From NCBI GenBank assembly GCA_017051695.1, contig JAFIDK010000002.1, positions 1 to 64,000 of the forward strand: 64,000 nucleotides of DNA, read 5' to 3'. Under the pieces are notes generated by a model. That model saw nothing but the letters and a program-made list of their open reading frames with translations, was not told the DNA's origin and did no database searches. This DNA comes from Algoriphagus aestuarii (GTDB taxonomy: Bacteria; Bacteroidota; Bacteroidia; Cytophagales; Cyclobacteriaceae). Every line of letters starts with the position of its first letter. Positions within the stretch are counted from its first letter, which is position 1. Positions 15,841 to 24,455 of the stretch are shown here, piece by piece. A program made the translations under genes and the position numbers.

Positions 15841-17390
15841 TGGCGATCATCAGTACTTTACTAAAAAGAGGCATAAGACTGCGCGAAAGTTTGGAGCAGG
15901 AATACTCGATGCCTCTTGAACTTCAACGGGATACCCTTAAGAAATTATTAATCAAAGCGAATCGCACCGCCATTGCTTCCAAGTATGATTTCTCCGCGAT
16001 ACTCAGAGCTTTCAAATTGGGGAATCATGAGTTCTATGAGCGATACAAAGCTCAGGTTCCTATTTACGATTACAATAAAATACATGCCGAGTGGTGGCAT
16101 TTGTTGCAGGAAGGAAAGCGAGACGTGACCTGGCCGGGAGAGGTCAGATATTTTGCCTTGAGCAGCGGCACATCAGGTGCCACTTCCAAATACATTCCGA
16201 TCACGGTGGATATGGTGAGAGCCATTCGGAAAACCGGAGTAAGACAGATTTTATCGCTTTCGAAATATGAACTTCCGGATTCGCTGTTTACCAAAGGTAT
16301 CCTGATGTTGGGAGGAAGTACAGATCTGGAATTTAACGGGACCTATTTTTCAGGAGACCTAAGTGGGATTACAGCAGGAAGATTGCCGATTTGGTTTCAG
16401 CGCTTTTATAAACCGGGAAAGAAGATTTCCAGAAGCAAAAACTGGGGAGAAAAACTGGATCAGATTGTCAAAAAAGCACCTCATTGGGATATAGGGATTA
16501 TTGTTGGCGTTCCGGCTTGGTTGCAGATTTTGATTGAAAAAATAATCGAGGAATACGGTGTCAAAAATATTCATGAGATCTGGCCCAACCTTCAGATTTT
16601 CGTCCATGGAGGCGTGTCTTTTGAACCCTACAAAAAAGGTTTTGAAAAGCTCTTAGGAAAGCCGCTGATCTATATAGAGACTTACCTTGCTTCGGAAGGT
16701 TTCTTGGCTTTTCAGGCTTTGCCTGACCGCAAATCCATGCGTTTGGTATTGAATAATGGAATCTTTCATGAGTTTGTGCCTTTCACCGAGGAAAACTTCG
16801 ATGAGGAAGGAAATATCAGGGAAAATGCAAAAGCTTTAAAAATAGATGAAGTAGAAGAGGGAGTGGATTACGCGCTTTTGATCAGTACCTGTGCAGGAGC
16901 TTGGCGCTATCTGATTGGAGATGTGGTGAAGTTTGTTTCCAAAGAGGAAAGCGAGATTATCATCACTGGGAGGACCAAGCATTACCTGAGTCTCTGTGGA
17001 GAGCATTTGTCCGTGGACAATATGAACAAAGCAATAGAATTAGCTTCCGAGGAATTGAATATCACAATCCGTGAATTTACTGTTTTGGGAGTTCCTCATA
17101 ACAATCTGTTTGCACATCATTGGTTTGTGGGAACAAGTGATGATGTTGATCCAGGCGCCTTAAAAGAGTCTCTGGATAGCCATTTGAAGAATCTCAATGA
17201 TGACTATGGAGTGGAGCGAAAGCATGCCTTGAAAAAAGTGAAAGTCACCGTGGTCCCATCTTCCTTGTTTTATGAATGGATGAAGCTTCAGGGAAAAGAA
17301 GGTGGCCAAAATAAATTCCCAAGAGTGTTAAAAGGTGAAAAGTCCACTTCCTGGCTTGAATTCATGAAATCAAAAGATATGATTTCATGA
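15840..17390 (+). CDS. GH3 superfamily acyl-acid amido synthetase-like protein
   Basis: A 516-residue protein of the GH3 family, named after plant enzymes that adenylate jasmonate or auxin and join it to an amino acid. The ATP-binding P-loop-like segment SSGTSG (108-113) followed by SKYIP, the ASEGFLAFQ segment, YLIGDVVKF and the GRTKHYLSLCGEHLS motif are all in the family order. Bacterial members are common in Bacteroidota but their substrates are mostly unknown. The stop codon overlaps the start of a LysE-type exporter (ATGA), so the two proteins are probably made together. Amide formation between an acid and an amino acid is the likely chemistry. Confidence 0.88.
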   Translation: MAIISTLLKRGIRLRESLEQEYSMPLELQRDTLKKLLIKANRTAIASKYDFSAILRAFKLGNHEFYERYKAQVPIYDYNKIHAEWWHLLQEGKRDVTWPGEVRYFALSSGTSGATSKYIPITVDMVRAIRKTGVRQILSLSKYELPDSLFTKGILMLGGSTDLEFNGTYFSGDLSGITAGRLPIWFQRFYKPGKKISRSKNWGEKLDQIVKKAPHWDIGIIVGVPAWLQILIEKIIEEYGVKNIHEIWPNLQIFVHGGVSFEPYKKGFEKLLGKPLIYIETYLASEGFLAFQALPDRKSMRLVLNNGIFHEFVPFTEENFDEEGNIRENAKALKIDEVEEGVDYALLISTCAGAWRYLIGDVVKFVSKEESEIIITGRTKHYLSLCGEHLSVDNMNKAIELASEELNITIREFTVLGVPHNNLFAHHWFVGTSDDVDPGALKESLDSHLKNLNDDYGVERKHALKKVKVTVVPSSLFYEWMKLQGKEGGQNKFPRVLKGEKSTSWLEFMKSKDMIS

Positions 17391-18010
17391 GTCCGGCATT
17401 ACTCGAAGGCTTGAGTATGGGGCTTTTGCTCTCAGCGCTGGTGGGACCAGTATTTTTTACGTTGATCCAATGCAGTCTCAGTTACGGGTTTCGCTATGCA
17501 GCAGTACTGGCTTTGGGGATTTTGGTCAGCGACAGCATTTATGTCGTAATCACTTTTTTCGGAGTCAAGTTTCTTGCGGATGCAACTTACTTTGAACTGG
17601 TTTTGGGTTACGTGGGAGGCTTGATTTTGATAGGTTTTGGGATTAGTTCTTTGCTTAAGAAAAAAGTTTCAAGGCCAAATTCAGGAGGATTGGATTTCCC
17701 CCATTTCAAAAAAAGATCCGCCTTTTTCAAAGGTTTCAGCATCAATGGCATCAATCCTTTTGTGCTTTTGTTTTGGATTTCCATTGCCAGCATTGTACAG
17801 ATGAAAGATACTTTTGGTACTGCTGAGGTTTGGTATTACTATTTGGGAATCTTGGGGACAGTTTTCAGTATTGATTTGATTAAGGCATTTATCGCCAAGC
17901 AACTTTCCCATTTAGTTACTCCCAAAATGATGGGTTGGTTGAATAAAGCTGTAGGTCTAATCATGATTGGGTTTGGCATCCGAATGTTGGTTTTTACCTA
18001 CCTTCAGTAA
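17387..18010 (+). CDS. LysE family transporter
   Basis: A 207-residue inner-membrane protein with about six hydrophobic helices. The N-terminal signature GLLLSALVGPVFFTLI is that of LysE/RhtB amino-acid exporters, and NGINPFVLLFW is the second conserved segment with its NP pair. Members export lysine, arginine, threonine, homoserine or related compounds. Translation is coupled to GH3 by a 4-bp overlap, so the exported compound may be the GH3 substrate or product; this is inference. Confidence 0.88.
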   Translation: MSPALLEGLSMGLLLSALVGPVFFTLIQCSLSYGFRYAAVLALGILVSDSIYVVITFFGVKFLADATYFELVLGYVGGLILIGFGISSLLKKKVSRPNSGGLDFPHFKKRSAFFKGFSINGINPFVLLFWISIASIVQMKDTFGTAEVWYYYLGILGTVFSIDLIKAFIAKQLSHLVTPKMMGWLNKAVGLIMIGFGIRMLVFTYLQ

Positions 18011-18074
18011 ATCAGAGAGCATTAGTTTCAATTCAGCCTCGAAAACACTTCTTCAGTCTAAGCGTTTTGCTTGT

Positions 18075-18677
18075 ATGAAAAATCTCCTTTCCCTAACTCT
18101 AATTTTGTTGGTTTCCCTGTTTTTCCCTTGGGAGGCTTTTTCGCAGGAGATTCCAGAATTGCCGGTTTTCAATGAAACCAGAATCAACTACAATGAGTCG
18201 GGGATGATTATTCTGGGGTCTTGGGCTTTGGGAAATATGGTTTGGGGAGGAATTGCAGCCAGAAATACGACTGGGCAAACCCAAGCTTTTCATCAGATGA
18301 ATCTTTATTGGAATTCAGTGAATTTACTGATTGCAGGCTTTGGCTATTGGCAGGCTACGAAGGAAGTTCCCAGTAATGATTTGTTGGAGACGATGATGGC
18401 TCAGGGTAAAATGGAAAAGATTTTACTTTTTAATGCCGGATTGGATCTGGCCTATATGGCAGGAGGGATGTATCTCAAGGAAAGAGGACTGCGAATCAAC
18501 AAGGACAAATTTGTGGGTTTTGGAAAGTCAATCATCCTGCAAGGAGCTTTTCTGCTGACATTTGATGCCTTGATGTACACATTTCATGTCACCCATGCCA
18601 AAGAACTTCCTGCATTTTTCGATCAGGTTTCTTTCACACCAGCCGGAATGACTATGACATTTCCACTTTCTAATTGA
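18075..18677 (+). CDS. Membrane protein of unknown function (DUF6992-like)
   Basis: The start at 18075 gives a 200-residue protein beginning MKNLLSLTLILLVSLFF with a signal peptide ending near AFSQ; the open frame extends upstream to 17967 inside lysE but lacks a signal there. Four hydrophobic segments follow (IILGSWALGNMVWGG, LYWNSVNLLIAGFGYW, ILLFNAGLDLAYMAGG, IILQGAFLLTFDALMYTFH). The pattern reminds me of a Bacteroidota family annotated as DUF6992, but I cannot confirm this. It lies 64 bp after lysE on the same strand. Confidence 0.7.
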   Translation: MKNLLSLTLILLVSLFFPWEAFSQEIPELPVFNETRINYNESGMIILGSWALGNMVWGGIAARNTTGQTQAFHQMNLYWNSVNLLIAGFGYWQATKEVPSNDLLETMMAQGKMEKILLFNAGLDLAYMAGGMYLKERGLRINKDKFVGFGKSIILQGAFLLTFDALMYTFHVTHAKELPAFFDQVSFTPAGMTMTFPLSN

Positions 18678-18700
18678 TTGATTTCGCTCCCCAATAAAAC

Positions 18701-19402
18701 TTAGATGTCAGTTTCCATTTCCGGATTGAGCTGTTTTTTCGATTCTTCCGAGCAGTTGCTGACGAAGCTTTCGCCTGCAGAAGAAATCAAGTCGCAAGTA
18801 CCAGTTCCCATTCCCATGATTGTCCGCATTGCATCCTGGGTATTGACATCGAGGAAATTAATTAAGCTTTTGGGAACGTGGTAAATATTTCCATTGGTAG
18901 GATTGGGAGCGGTCGGAACGAATACGGTGTAAAGGTCATCATTGATTTGATCGGTAATAAATCCCGTCATCATGGTTCCGGTTTTATAAGGATCAATTAA
19001 CACCACTTCAGAAAATGGCAGTTTTTTCAAGCCGACAAACTGATAGACCGTTTGATGAATCAGGCTGTAAAGGGGAACTTTGGTGAGGTACTTTTTTTCG
19101 AATTTTGCAAAGTAATTTTTCCCAACTTTATTTCTGATCAGCGCCCCGATAATGAAAATGAAGACGACTAAAATTCCAATCGAAAGAAAGTTGATTGACC
19201 AGTGGGGTTCATCTGTCCCAGGATCCAAAATCGAACTGATCGGAGCAACGATTTTAAATATGAAGTTGAAAGAAAAGGAAAGTAAAATTAGGACAATCGA
19301 TAAAGGGAGTAAAATCAAAAATCCTTGAAAAAGAGTATCGAGTAAATATCCTCGTTCCGGATTACTACTGATTGATTTTGGGGTTTTGAGTCGGGGTTCC
19401 AT
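18701..19402 (-). CDS. DUF502 family membrane protein
   Basis: The 233-residue protein has two membrane helices (about 23-48 and 70-89) followed by a soluble domain with the DUF502 pattern: LTKVPLYSLIHQTVYQ, then VVLIDPYKTGTMMTGFIT, then VFVPTAPNPTNGNIYHVP. DUF502 proteins resemble plant COV (continuous vascular ring) proteins; the biochemical role is unknown. It is convergent with the 18075 gene with only 23 bp between, and no hairpin is evident there. Confidence 0.88.
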   Translation of the reverse strand: MEPRLKTPKSISSNPERGYLLDTLFQGFLILLPLSIVLILLSFSFNFIFKIVAPISSILDPGTDEPHWSINFLSIGILVVFIFIIGALIRNKVGKNYFAKFEKKYLTKVPLYSLIHQTVYQFVGLKKLPFSEVVLIDPYKTGTMMTGFITDQINDDLYTVFVPTAPNPTNGNIYHVPKSLINFLDVNTQDAMRTIMGMGTGTCDLISSAGESFVSNCSEESKKQLNPEMETDI

Positions 19403-19548
19403 TTTGAAAATGATTACTAGTCAATTACTTAGTATTCAAATTCATGCCATGTGCCCAAAGTTGATTTTAAGGCATTTTTAAAAAAATGGGATGTGTAGGA
19501 ATGGGATAAAATTGGGGATTTTTCGCCTCTATTTATTTTTTTTAGGAC

Positions 19549-19581
19549 AAAAAAAATCCCTCCAGTTTTCACTAGAGGGAT
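19549..19581 (-). terminator. Terminator after alanine dehydrogenase
   Basis: On the minus strand ATCCCTC pairs with GAGGGAT across a 12-nt loop and a run of eight T follows. It lies 21 bp beyond the ald stop codon. Confidence 0.8.
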
Positions 19582-19601
19582 GGGTATAGTTGGATCTGTT
19601 T

Positions 19602-20720
19602 TTAATCAGCTAAGTATTTTACTACTGGAGTATAATCCATTCCAAAAGCTTCAGCCACTGCTTGATAGACAATGTCACCTTGGATCACGTTAAGTCCAGG
19701 AACCAATTCAGGATTTTCCTGAGCTGCTTTTTTCCATCCTTTGTCAGCCAATTGGATCGCATAAGGAAGTGTAGCGTTAGTCAAAGCCAATGTAGAAGTA
19801 TAAGGAACGGCACCAGGCATGTTTGCAACGCAATAGTGAACTACATCGTCGATGATGAAGGTAGGGTCTTGGTGCGTAGTTGGTTTACAGGTTTCTATAC
19901 AGCCACCTTGATCTACTGCCACGTCCACCAATACAGTTCCAGGTTGCATTTCTTTCAGCATATCACGAGTGATCAAATGAGGTGCTTTTGCTCCCGGAAT
20001 CAAAACCGCACCGATGATCAGGTCATGGTTTTTGATCATTTTTCTCACATTGTATTCGTTAGACATCATTGTCTTCACGTTAGCTGGCATTACGTCAGCT
20101 AGGTATCTCATTCTTGGTAGAGAAACATCCATGATCGTAACATCAGCTCCAAGTCCAGCAGCCATCCAAGCCGCTTGGGTACCCACAATACCACCACCTA
20201 GGATCAAAACTTTGGCAGGAAGTACACCTGGTACTCCACCTAAAAGAATACCTTTTCCTTTTAGTGGCTTTTCAAGGTAGTTAGCACCTTTTTGAACAGC
20301 CATTCTACCAGCTACTTCAGACATTGGTACCAAAAGAGGAAGGCTACGGTCTGCTTTTTCAACAGTTTCATAAGCCAAGCAAACGGATTTGCTTTCTACC
20401 ATTGCTTTGGTCAGTGGCTCATAAGATGCAAAATGGAAATAGGTAAACAACAATTGATTTTCTTTGATCAATTTGTATTCAGGCTCAATAGGTTCTTTTA
20501 CCTTCATGATCATCTCGGCAATTTCATACGTAGCCTCGATAGTAGGAAGAATGGTGGCACCTGCTTCAGCATATGCATCATCAGTAAAACCGGAACCTTC
20601 ACCAGCGGTATGTTGAACATAAACCTGATGGCCTCTTTTGACCAATTCTTTCGCGCCTGCAGGGGTAAGGGCTACTCGATTTTCGTTGTTTTTAATTTCC
20701 TTTGGAACACCTATAATCAT
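19602..20720 (-). CDS. ald: Alanine dehydrogenase
   Basis: From the ATG at 20720 the protein has 372 residues, the normal length, beginning MIIGVPKEIKNNENRVAL. Arg15, Lys75 and His96 (substrate binding and catalysis in this family) are in place, and the NAD-binding glycine motif GGGIVGTQAAW is visible, as is the C-terminal VPYTSTLALTNATLPYA. It interconverts L-alanine and pyruvate plus ammonia with NAD+. An in-frame start at 20774 is rejected because it adds a hydrophobic leader and would lie upstream of the likely promoter. The gene is divergent from the E1 dehydrogenase. Confidence 0.95.
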   Translation of the reverse strand: MIIGVPKEIKNNENRVALTPAGAKELVKRGHQVYVQHTAGEGSGFTDDAYAEAGATILPTIEATYEIAEMIMKVKEPIEPEYKLIKENQLLFTYFHFASYEPLTKAMVESKSVCLAYETVEKADRSLPLLVPMSEVAGRMAVQKGANYLEKPLKGKGILLGGVPGVLPAKVLILGGGIVGTQAAWMAAGLGADVTIMDVSLPRMRYLADVMPANVKTMMSNEYNVRKMIKNHDLIIGAVLIPGAKAPHLITRDMLKEMQPGTVLVDVAVDQGGCIETCKPTTHQDPTFIIDDVVHYCVANMPGAVPYTSTLALTNATLPYAIQLADKGWKKAAQENPELVPGLNVIQGDIVYQAVAEAFGMDYTPVVKYLAD

Positions 20721-20752
20721 GACTGATCGATTTGGATTTAGATAAAGTGCTA

Positions 20753-20760
20753 CAAAGATA
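20753..20760 (-). promoter_or_regulatory. Probable -7 box for ald
   Basis: TATCTTTG on the minus strand lies 33 bp before the ald ATG, at a spacing that gives a short leader. No clear -33 box was seen at 17-22 bp. Its position supports the start at 20720. Confidence 0.5.
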
Positions 20761-21064
20761 CTAAGCAAAAGCAAATGGAAAAGGCTAATAGCAAATAGTA
20801 TTTGGTATGATTTCGAAAATAATCAATAATCAGAATTAAATTCTGTTTAAAATTTTTAAAAACCCAAAAATTTTAAAATTCAATTTTTAAACAAGTTTAA
20901 TTTGGAAATTTTTTCCACAAATAACTGCATAACAATCAGTTGTTTAAATCCAATTATTTCAGACTATTGAATTGTGTTTTTAAAAAAGGCAAAATAAAAT
21001 TTGTTTTGTAGATGATAATAGTATCCACTTCCAAATTTTTGATCGAAAAATAATGATATATAAA
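20761..21064. other. AT-rich divergent promoter region
   Basis: This 304-bp stretch between the ald and E1 promoters has no gene. It is very AT-rich (runs of AATTTTTAAAA type) and probably serves as shared upstream sequence. I see no recognisable operator. Confidence 0.5.
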
Positions 21065-21095
21065 TTTGTATAAAAACTGGAATTGGCTATTTTTG
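21065..21095 (+). promoter_or_regulatory. Bacteroidota-type promoter for E1 dehydrogenase
   Basis: TTTG (21065-21068), a 19-bp spacer and TATTTTTG (21088-21095) match the -33/-7 consensus TTTG and TAnnTTTG of the Bacteroidota primary sigma factor. Transcription would begin near 21102, leaving a leader of about 50 nt before the ATG at 21151. Confidence 0.75.
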
Positions 21096-21150
21096 GAAGA
21101 TACTAGTTAAAAGCTAGAACCGACCCAAAATAACGATAGATCAATCATTT

Positions 21151-23565
21151 ATGGCAGAAGTACAACCAATCCCCAAAAACCAAAATTCTCCCGACTTTTC
21201 TAAAGAAGCTGTTCTTGCTGATTTCCGGGTGGCTATGCTGAGTAGGCATGCGTCACTTGTGGGAAGGAAAGAGGTGTTTATGGGGAAAGCTAAATTTGGG
21301 ATTTTTGGTGACGGGAAAGAATTGGCTCAAATAGCCATGGCCCGTGCATTCCAAATCGGTGATTTCAGATCCGGGTATTATCGTGATCAGACTTTTATGA
21401 TGGCGATAGGGGAGTTGACAGTACAGCAATATTTTGCCCAATTGTATGCCCATACGGATGTAAATGCAGAGCCTGCCAGTGCAGGGAGGTTGATGAATGG
21501 TCACTTTGCAACACGTTCTTTAAATGAAGACGGAAGTTGGAAGGAGCTGACAAAAATGTATAATTCGGCCGCGGATATTTCTCCTACGGCTGCTCAAATG
21601 CCTAAGCTGCTTGGTTTAGCTTATGCATCTAAACTTTTCAGGGAGAATAAGGGCCTTAAGAGCTTTACAGATTTGTCGATTCAGGGCAATGAAGTGGCAT
21701 GGGGGACGATCGGTAATGCCTCTACTTCGGAGGGTATTTTCTTTGAATCGATCAATGCTGCGGGAGTGATGCAGGTTCCAATGGTTATTTCGATTTGGGA
21801 TGATGGATACGGTATTTCAGTCCCACAGGAATTTCATACCACAAAAGGAAGTATTTCTGAGGCACTTGCCGGTTTTGAAAGAACAGATTCAGAAAAAGGC
21901 CTAGAAATCATCAAAGTAAAAGGCTGGGATTATGAGGGTTTGATGAATGCTTTTTTTCAAGCGGGTAAATTGGCTAGGGAAGAACATATTCCTGTTTTGA
22001 TCCATGTAGAGGAAATGACACAGCCTCAAGGCCACTCTACTTCAGGATCGCATGAGAGATACAAATCTGCCGAGCGATTAAAGTGGGAGAAAGATTGGGA
22101 TTGTATCAGTAAATTCAGGGAATACATTTTGAGTTCAGAGATCGCCACACCTGAGACTTTGGACAAAATCGAGGCTGAAGTCAAAGTTGTTGTCAAAAAA
22201 CAAAAAGAAACTGCCTGGTCTGAATTTTCTAATGACATCAAAACCGAGCTTCAAGAAGCAATCCGTTTAATAAAAAATGCGGCGGAGCACAGTACCAGAA
22301 AGGTAATATTAACCCAAATGGCTGATGAGCTTTCGAGGACTATCAATCCGATCAGGAAAGATGTGATTTCTACTGTTAGAAAAGCCTTGCTTACCCTTCG
22401 GTTTGATACTTATGAATCTAAATCAGAATTAAAAGAATGGTTTAAAATCCAGTCCGAAAAAAACCACGACCGGTATAACAGTCATTTATACAGTGAATCT
22501 CAATGGGGAGTTTTGAACATCGAAGAGATAAAGCCTGAGTTTGATGAGAAATCCCCATTAATAGATGGTAGAGAAATCCTTCAGAAATTCTTTGATTATA
22601 CCTTGGAGCATGATCCTAAGTTCTTTGCTTTTGGAGAAGATGTAGGTAAAATCGGAGACGTGAATCAGGCATTTGCTGGTCTTCAAGCCAAGCATGGCGA
22701 CTTGCGGGTTTCTGATACTGGGATTCGTGAAGCTACTATTGTCGGGCAAGGAATTGGTACTGCTTTAAGAGGTTTAAGGCCAGTTGCTGAGATCCAATAT
22801 TTAGATTATTTGCTGTATGGCCTTCAGATGCTTGCTGATGATTTGGCTTGTCTTCAATATAGAACAAAAGGTGGCCAAAAAGCGCCTTTGATTATCCGCA
22901 CCAGAGGGCATCGACTGGAAGGAGTTTGGCATTCTGGTTCGCCTATAGGTATGATTTTATCCTCTCTAAGAGGAATGGTTCTCTGTGTGCCAAGAGATAT
23001 GACCCAGGCCGCAGGAATGTATGCTACTTTGCTGAAAGCAGATGAACCTGCCATCGTTATCGAATGTCTTAATGGATATCGGTTAAAGGAAAAATTGCCT
23101 AGCAATTTAGGTGAGTTTACTGTGCCTCTAGGAAAGCCTGAAGTACTTAGGAATGGTACTGATATTACCATCGTCACCTATGGATCCATGTGTAGGATCG
23201 TGATGGAAGCTGCGGTAGAATTAATGGAGCTAGGGATCGATGTAGAAGTCATCGATGCACAGACATTACTTCCATTTGATGTTCATGGAATAATTGGAGA
23301 ATCGATTAAAAAGACAAATCGGGTGATTTTTGCAGATGAGGATGTGCCCGGAGGAGCTTCTGCATACATGTTACAACAAGTTCTGGAAAATCAAGAGGTA
23401 TTTAGATTCTTGGATTCTGAGCCTATGACAATTTCTGCCAAAGCACATCGTCCAGCATATTCTTCGGATGGTGATTATTTCTCGAAACCAAGTCTCGAGG
23501 ATATACTAGAAAAAGTATATCAGGTAATGCATGAAGTGAACCCGAAAACATTCCCTGCTATATAA
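21151..23565 (+). CDS. Fused alpha/beta 2-oxoacid dehydrogenase E1 component
   Basis: An 804-residue fusion of E1 alpha (about 1-350) and E1 beta (about 470-804) of a branched-chain type 2-oxoacid dehydrogenase, the form typical of Bacteroidota. The alpha part has GYYRDQTFM, MPKLLGLAYASK and the ThDP region TIGNASTSEG; the beta part has FGEDVG, the DTGIREATIVGQGIG segment, IRTRGHRLEG and DVPGGASAYML. It decarboxylates branched-chain 2-oxo acids or pyruvate and passes the acyl group to E2 lipoyl domains; E2 and E3 are not in the window. The ThDP motif reads GNA where most relatives have GDG or GDA (Asn189). A good promoter precedes it. Confidence 0.9.
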   Translation: MAEVQPIPKNQNSPDFSKEAVLADFRVAMLSRHASLVGRKEVFMGKAKFGIFGDGKELAQIAMARAFQIGDFRSGYYRDQTFMMAIGELTVQQYFAQLYAHTDVNAEPASAGRLMNGHFATRSLNEDGSWKELTKMYNSAADISPTAAQMPKLLGLAYASKLFRENKGLKSFTDLSIQGNEVAWGTIGNASTSEGIFFESINAAGVMQVPMVISIWDDGYGISVPQEFHTTKGSISEALAGFERTDSEKGLEIIKVKGWDYEGLMNAFFQAGKLAREEHIPVLIHVEEMTQPQGHSTSGSHERYKSAERLKWEKDWDCISKFREYILSSEIATPETLDKIEAEVKVVVKKQKETAWSEFSNDIKTELQEAIRLIKNAAEHSTRKVILTQMADELSRTINPIRKDVISTVRKALLTLRFDTYESKSELKEWFKIQSEKNHDRYNSHLYSESQWGVLNIEEIKPEFDEKSPLIDGREILQKFFDYTLEHDPKFFAFGEDVGKIGDVNQAFAGLQAKHGDLRVSDTGIREATIVGQGIGTALRGLRPVAEIQYLDYLLYGLQMLADDLACLQYRTKGGQKAPLIIRTRGHRLEGVWHSGSPIGMILSSLRGMVLCVPRDMTQAAGMYATLLKADEPAIVIECLNGYRLKEKLPSNLGEFTVPLGKPEVLRNGTDITIVTYGSMCRIVMEAAVELMELGIDVEVIDAQTLLPFDVHGIIGESIKKTNRVIFADEDVPGGASAYMLQQVLENQEVFRFLDSEPMTISAKAHRPAYSSDGDYFSKPSLEDILEKVYQVMHEVNPKTFPAI

Positions 23566-23572
23566 AATTTAT

Positions 23573-23716
23573 AAGAGGCTGTCTCGTAACTGCTTTTTGT
23601 CACATTGAGCACTTGAGAGACGAGAGTCTCGAAATCGAAATATGGCTTAATTCGCTGTATTAAGACTTCGACTCCGCTCAAGCTGACAATATCATAGACT
23701 TTTAAGACAGCTTCTT
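23573..23716. repeat. Fold-back intergenic element with terminal inverted repeats
   Basis: A 144-bp element fills the gap between two convergent genes. Its ends AAGAGGCTGTCTC (23573-23585) and AAGACAGCTTCTT (23704-23716) are inverted with 11 of 13 matches, and an inner pair TTGTCACATTGAG (23597-23609) and CTCAAGCTGACAA (23677-23689) is inverted with 11 of 13. The inner motif GAGCGGAGTCGAAG (minus strand) is widespread between Bacteroidota genes. No coding potential. It may be a MITE-like remnant or a structured 3' end shared by both genes. Confidence 0.75.
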
Positions 23717-24388
23717 TCAGTTTTTGGTAATACTTTTTAGTGTTACATCCGGGCTGGTAATCTCATTACTTCTGTTTAGAGCCCGATCCTGTATCTGGAT
23801 TTCTACCCTTAGCGTATCAGTTCTGAAAATAGACTCCCAACCTGAAGAAAGCATGGCATATTTAATGTTTCCTTCGATTGCCTGATTTTGATCGTCATTT
23901 AAAATTCTTGGAAAACGACCATTGAATGTGGTGTAGAATGGAGGGTCTTGCCATTTAAACTCCGTGTATTGACCGTTTCGTTTGACAAAAAATTTGATGA
24001 AAATATTGTACTGATTTGGGTTTTGTACTACCCAGATCGTGTCTTTGACAGTTCCATTGTTGATAATCGGATCGATCACCCAGTCGATAGGATTGTAACT
24101 TGGAGCTCCAGCGGGCCTATTTGAATAGGTGATTAATTGCCCTAAATTATCTCTTTGATATTCCACCGAATTATATGGAGGATTGTTTTCCGTAGCTCCT
24201 AAGCCTAAATCTCCCTCCGCGTCTTTGAAATCCAATGAAACTATCAGCGAATCGGGACCTGCTGTGGGGACATATTGGATCGAAGAGAAGTTGATTTCAG
24301 GAGTGCTTGGGAAATTATCCGGTGTATTCACACAGGAAAAACTTACAAGAGCCAAAAAGAATATTCCTGAATAGTTTTTGAAACGCAT
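23717..24388 (-). CDS. Lipoprotein of unknown function
   Basis: A 223-residue protein with a signal peptide and lipobox at Cys19 (VSFSC), followed by a beta-rich, proline- and asparagine-containing domain with the segments IVSLDFKDAEGDLG and DTLRVEIQIQDRALNRSNE. The DFxDxxGDLG pattern is common in Bacteroidota lipoproteins of unassigned role and may bind calcium. No enzyme motif is seen. It is divergent from the LuxE-like gene and its stop codon abuts the fold-back element. Confidence 0.75.
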   Translation of the reverse strand: MRFKNYSGIFFLALVSFSCVNTPDNFPSTPEINFSSIQYVPTAGPDSLIVSLDFKDAEGDLGLGATENNPPYNSVEYQRDNLGQLITYSNRPAGAPSYNPIDWVIDPIINNGTVKDTIWVVQNPNQYNIFIKFFVKRNGQYTEFKWQDPPFYTTFNGRFPRILNDDQNQAIEGNIKYAMLSSGWESIFRTDTLRVEIQIQDRALNRSNEITSPDVTLKSITKN

Positions 24389-24455
24389 AGGGTGAAAGTA
24401 AATTTACATCCAAATTGATTGATACCGGCGATTGGACTTCGCAAAATATAAAACG

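Noticed and set aside
17967-18074. N-terminal extension of the 18075 gene
   Set aside because: It overlaps lysE, has no signal sequence, and the ATG at 18075 starts directly at a signal peptide.
20721-20774. Upstream start for alanine dehydrogenase
   Set aside because: It adds a hydrophobic leader not known in cytoplasmic Ald and crosses the probable promoter.
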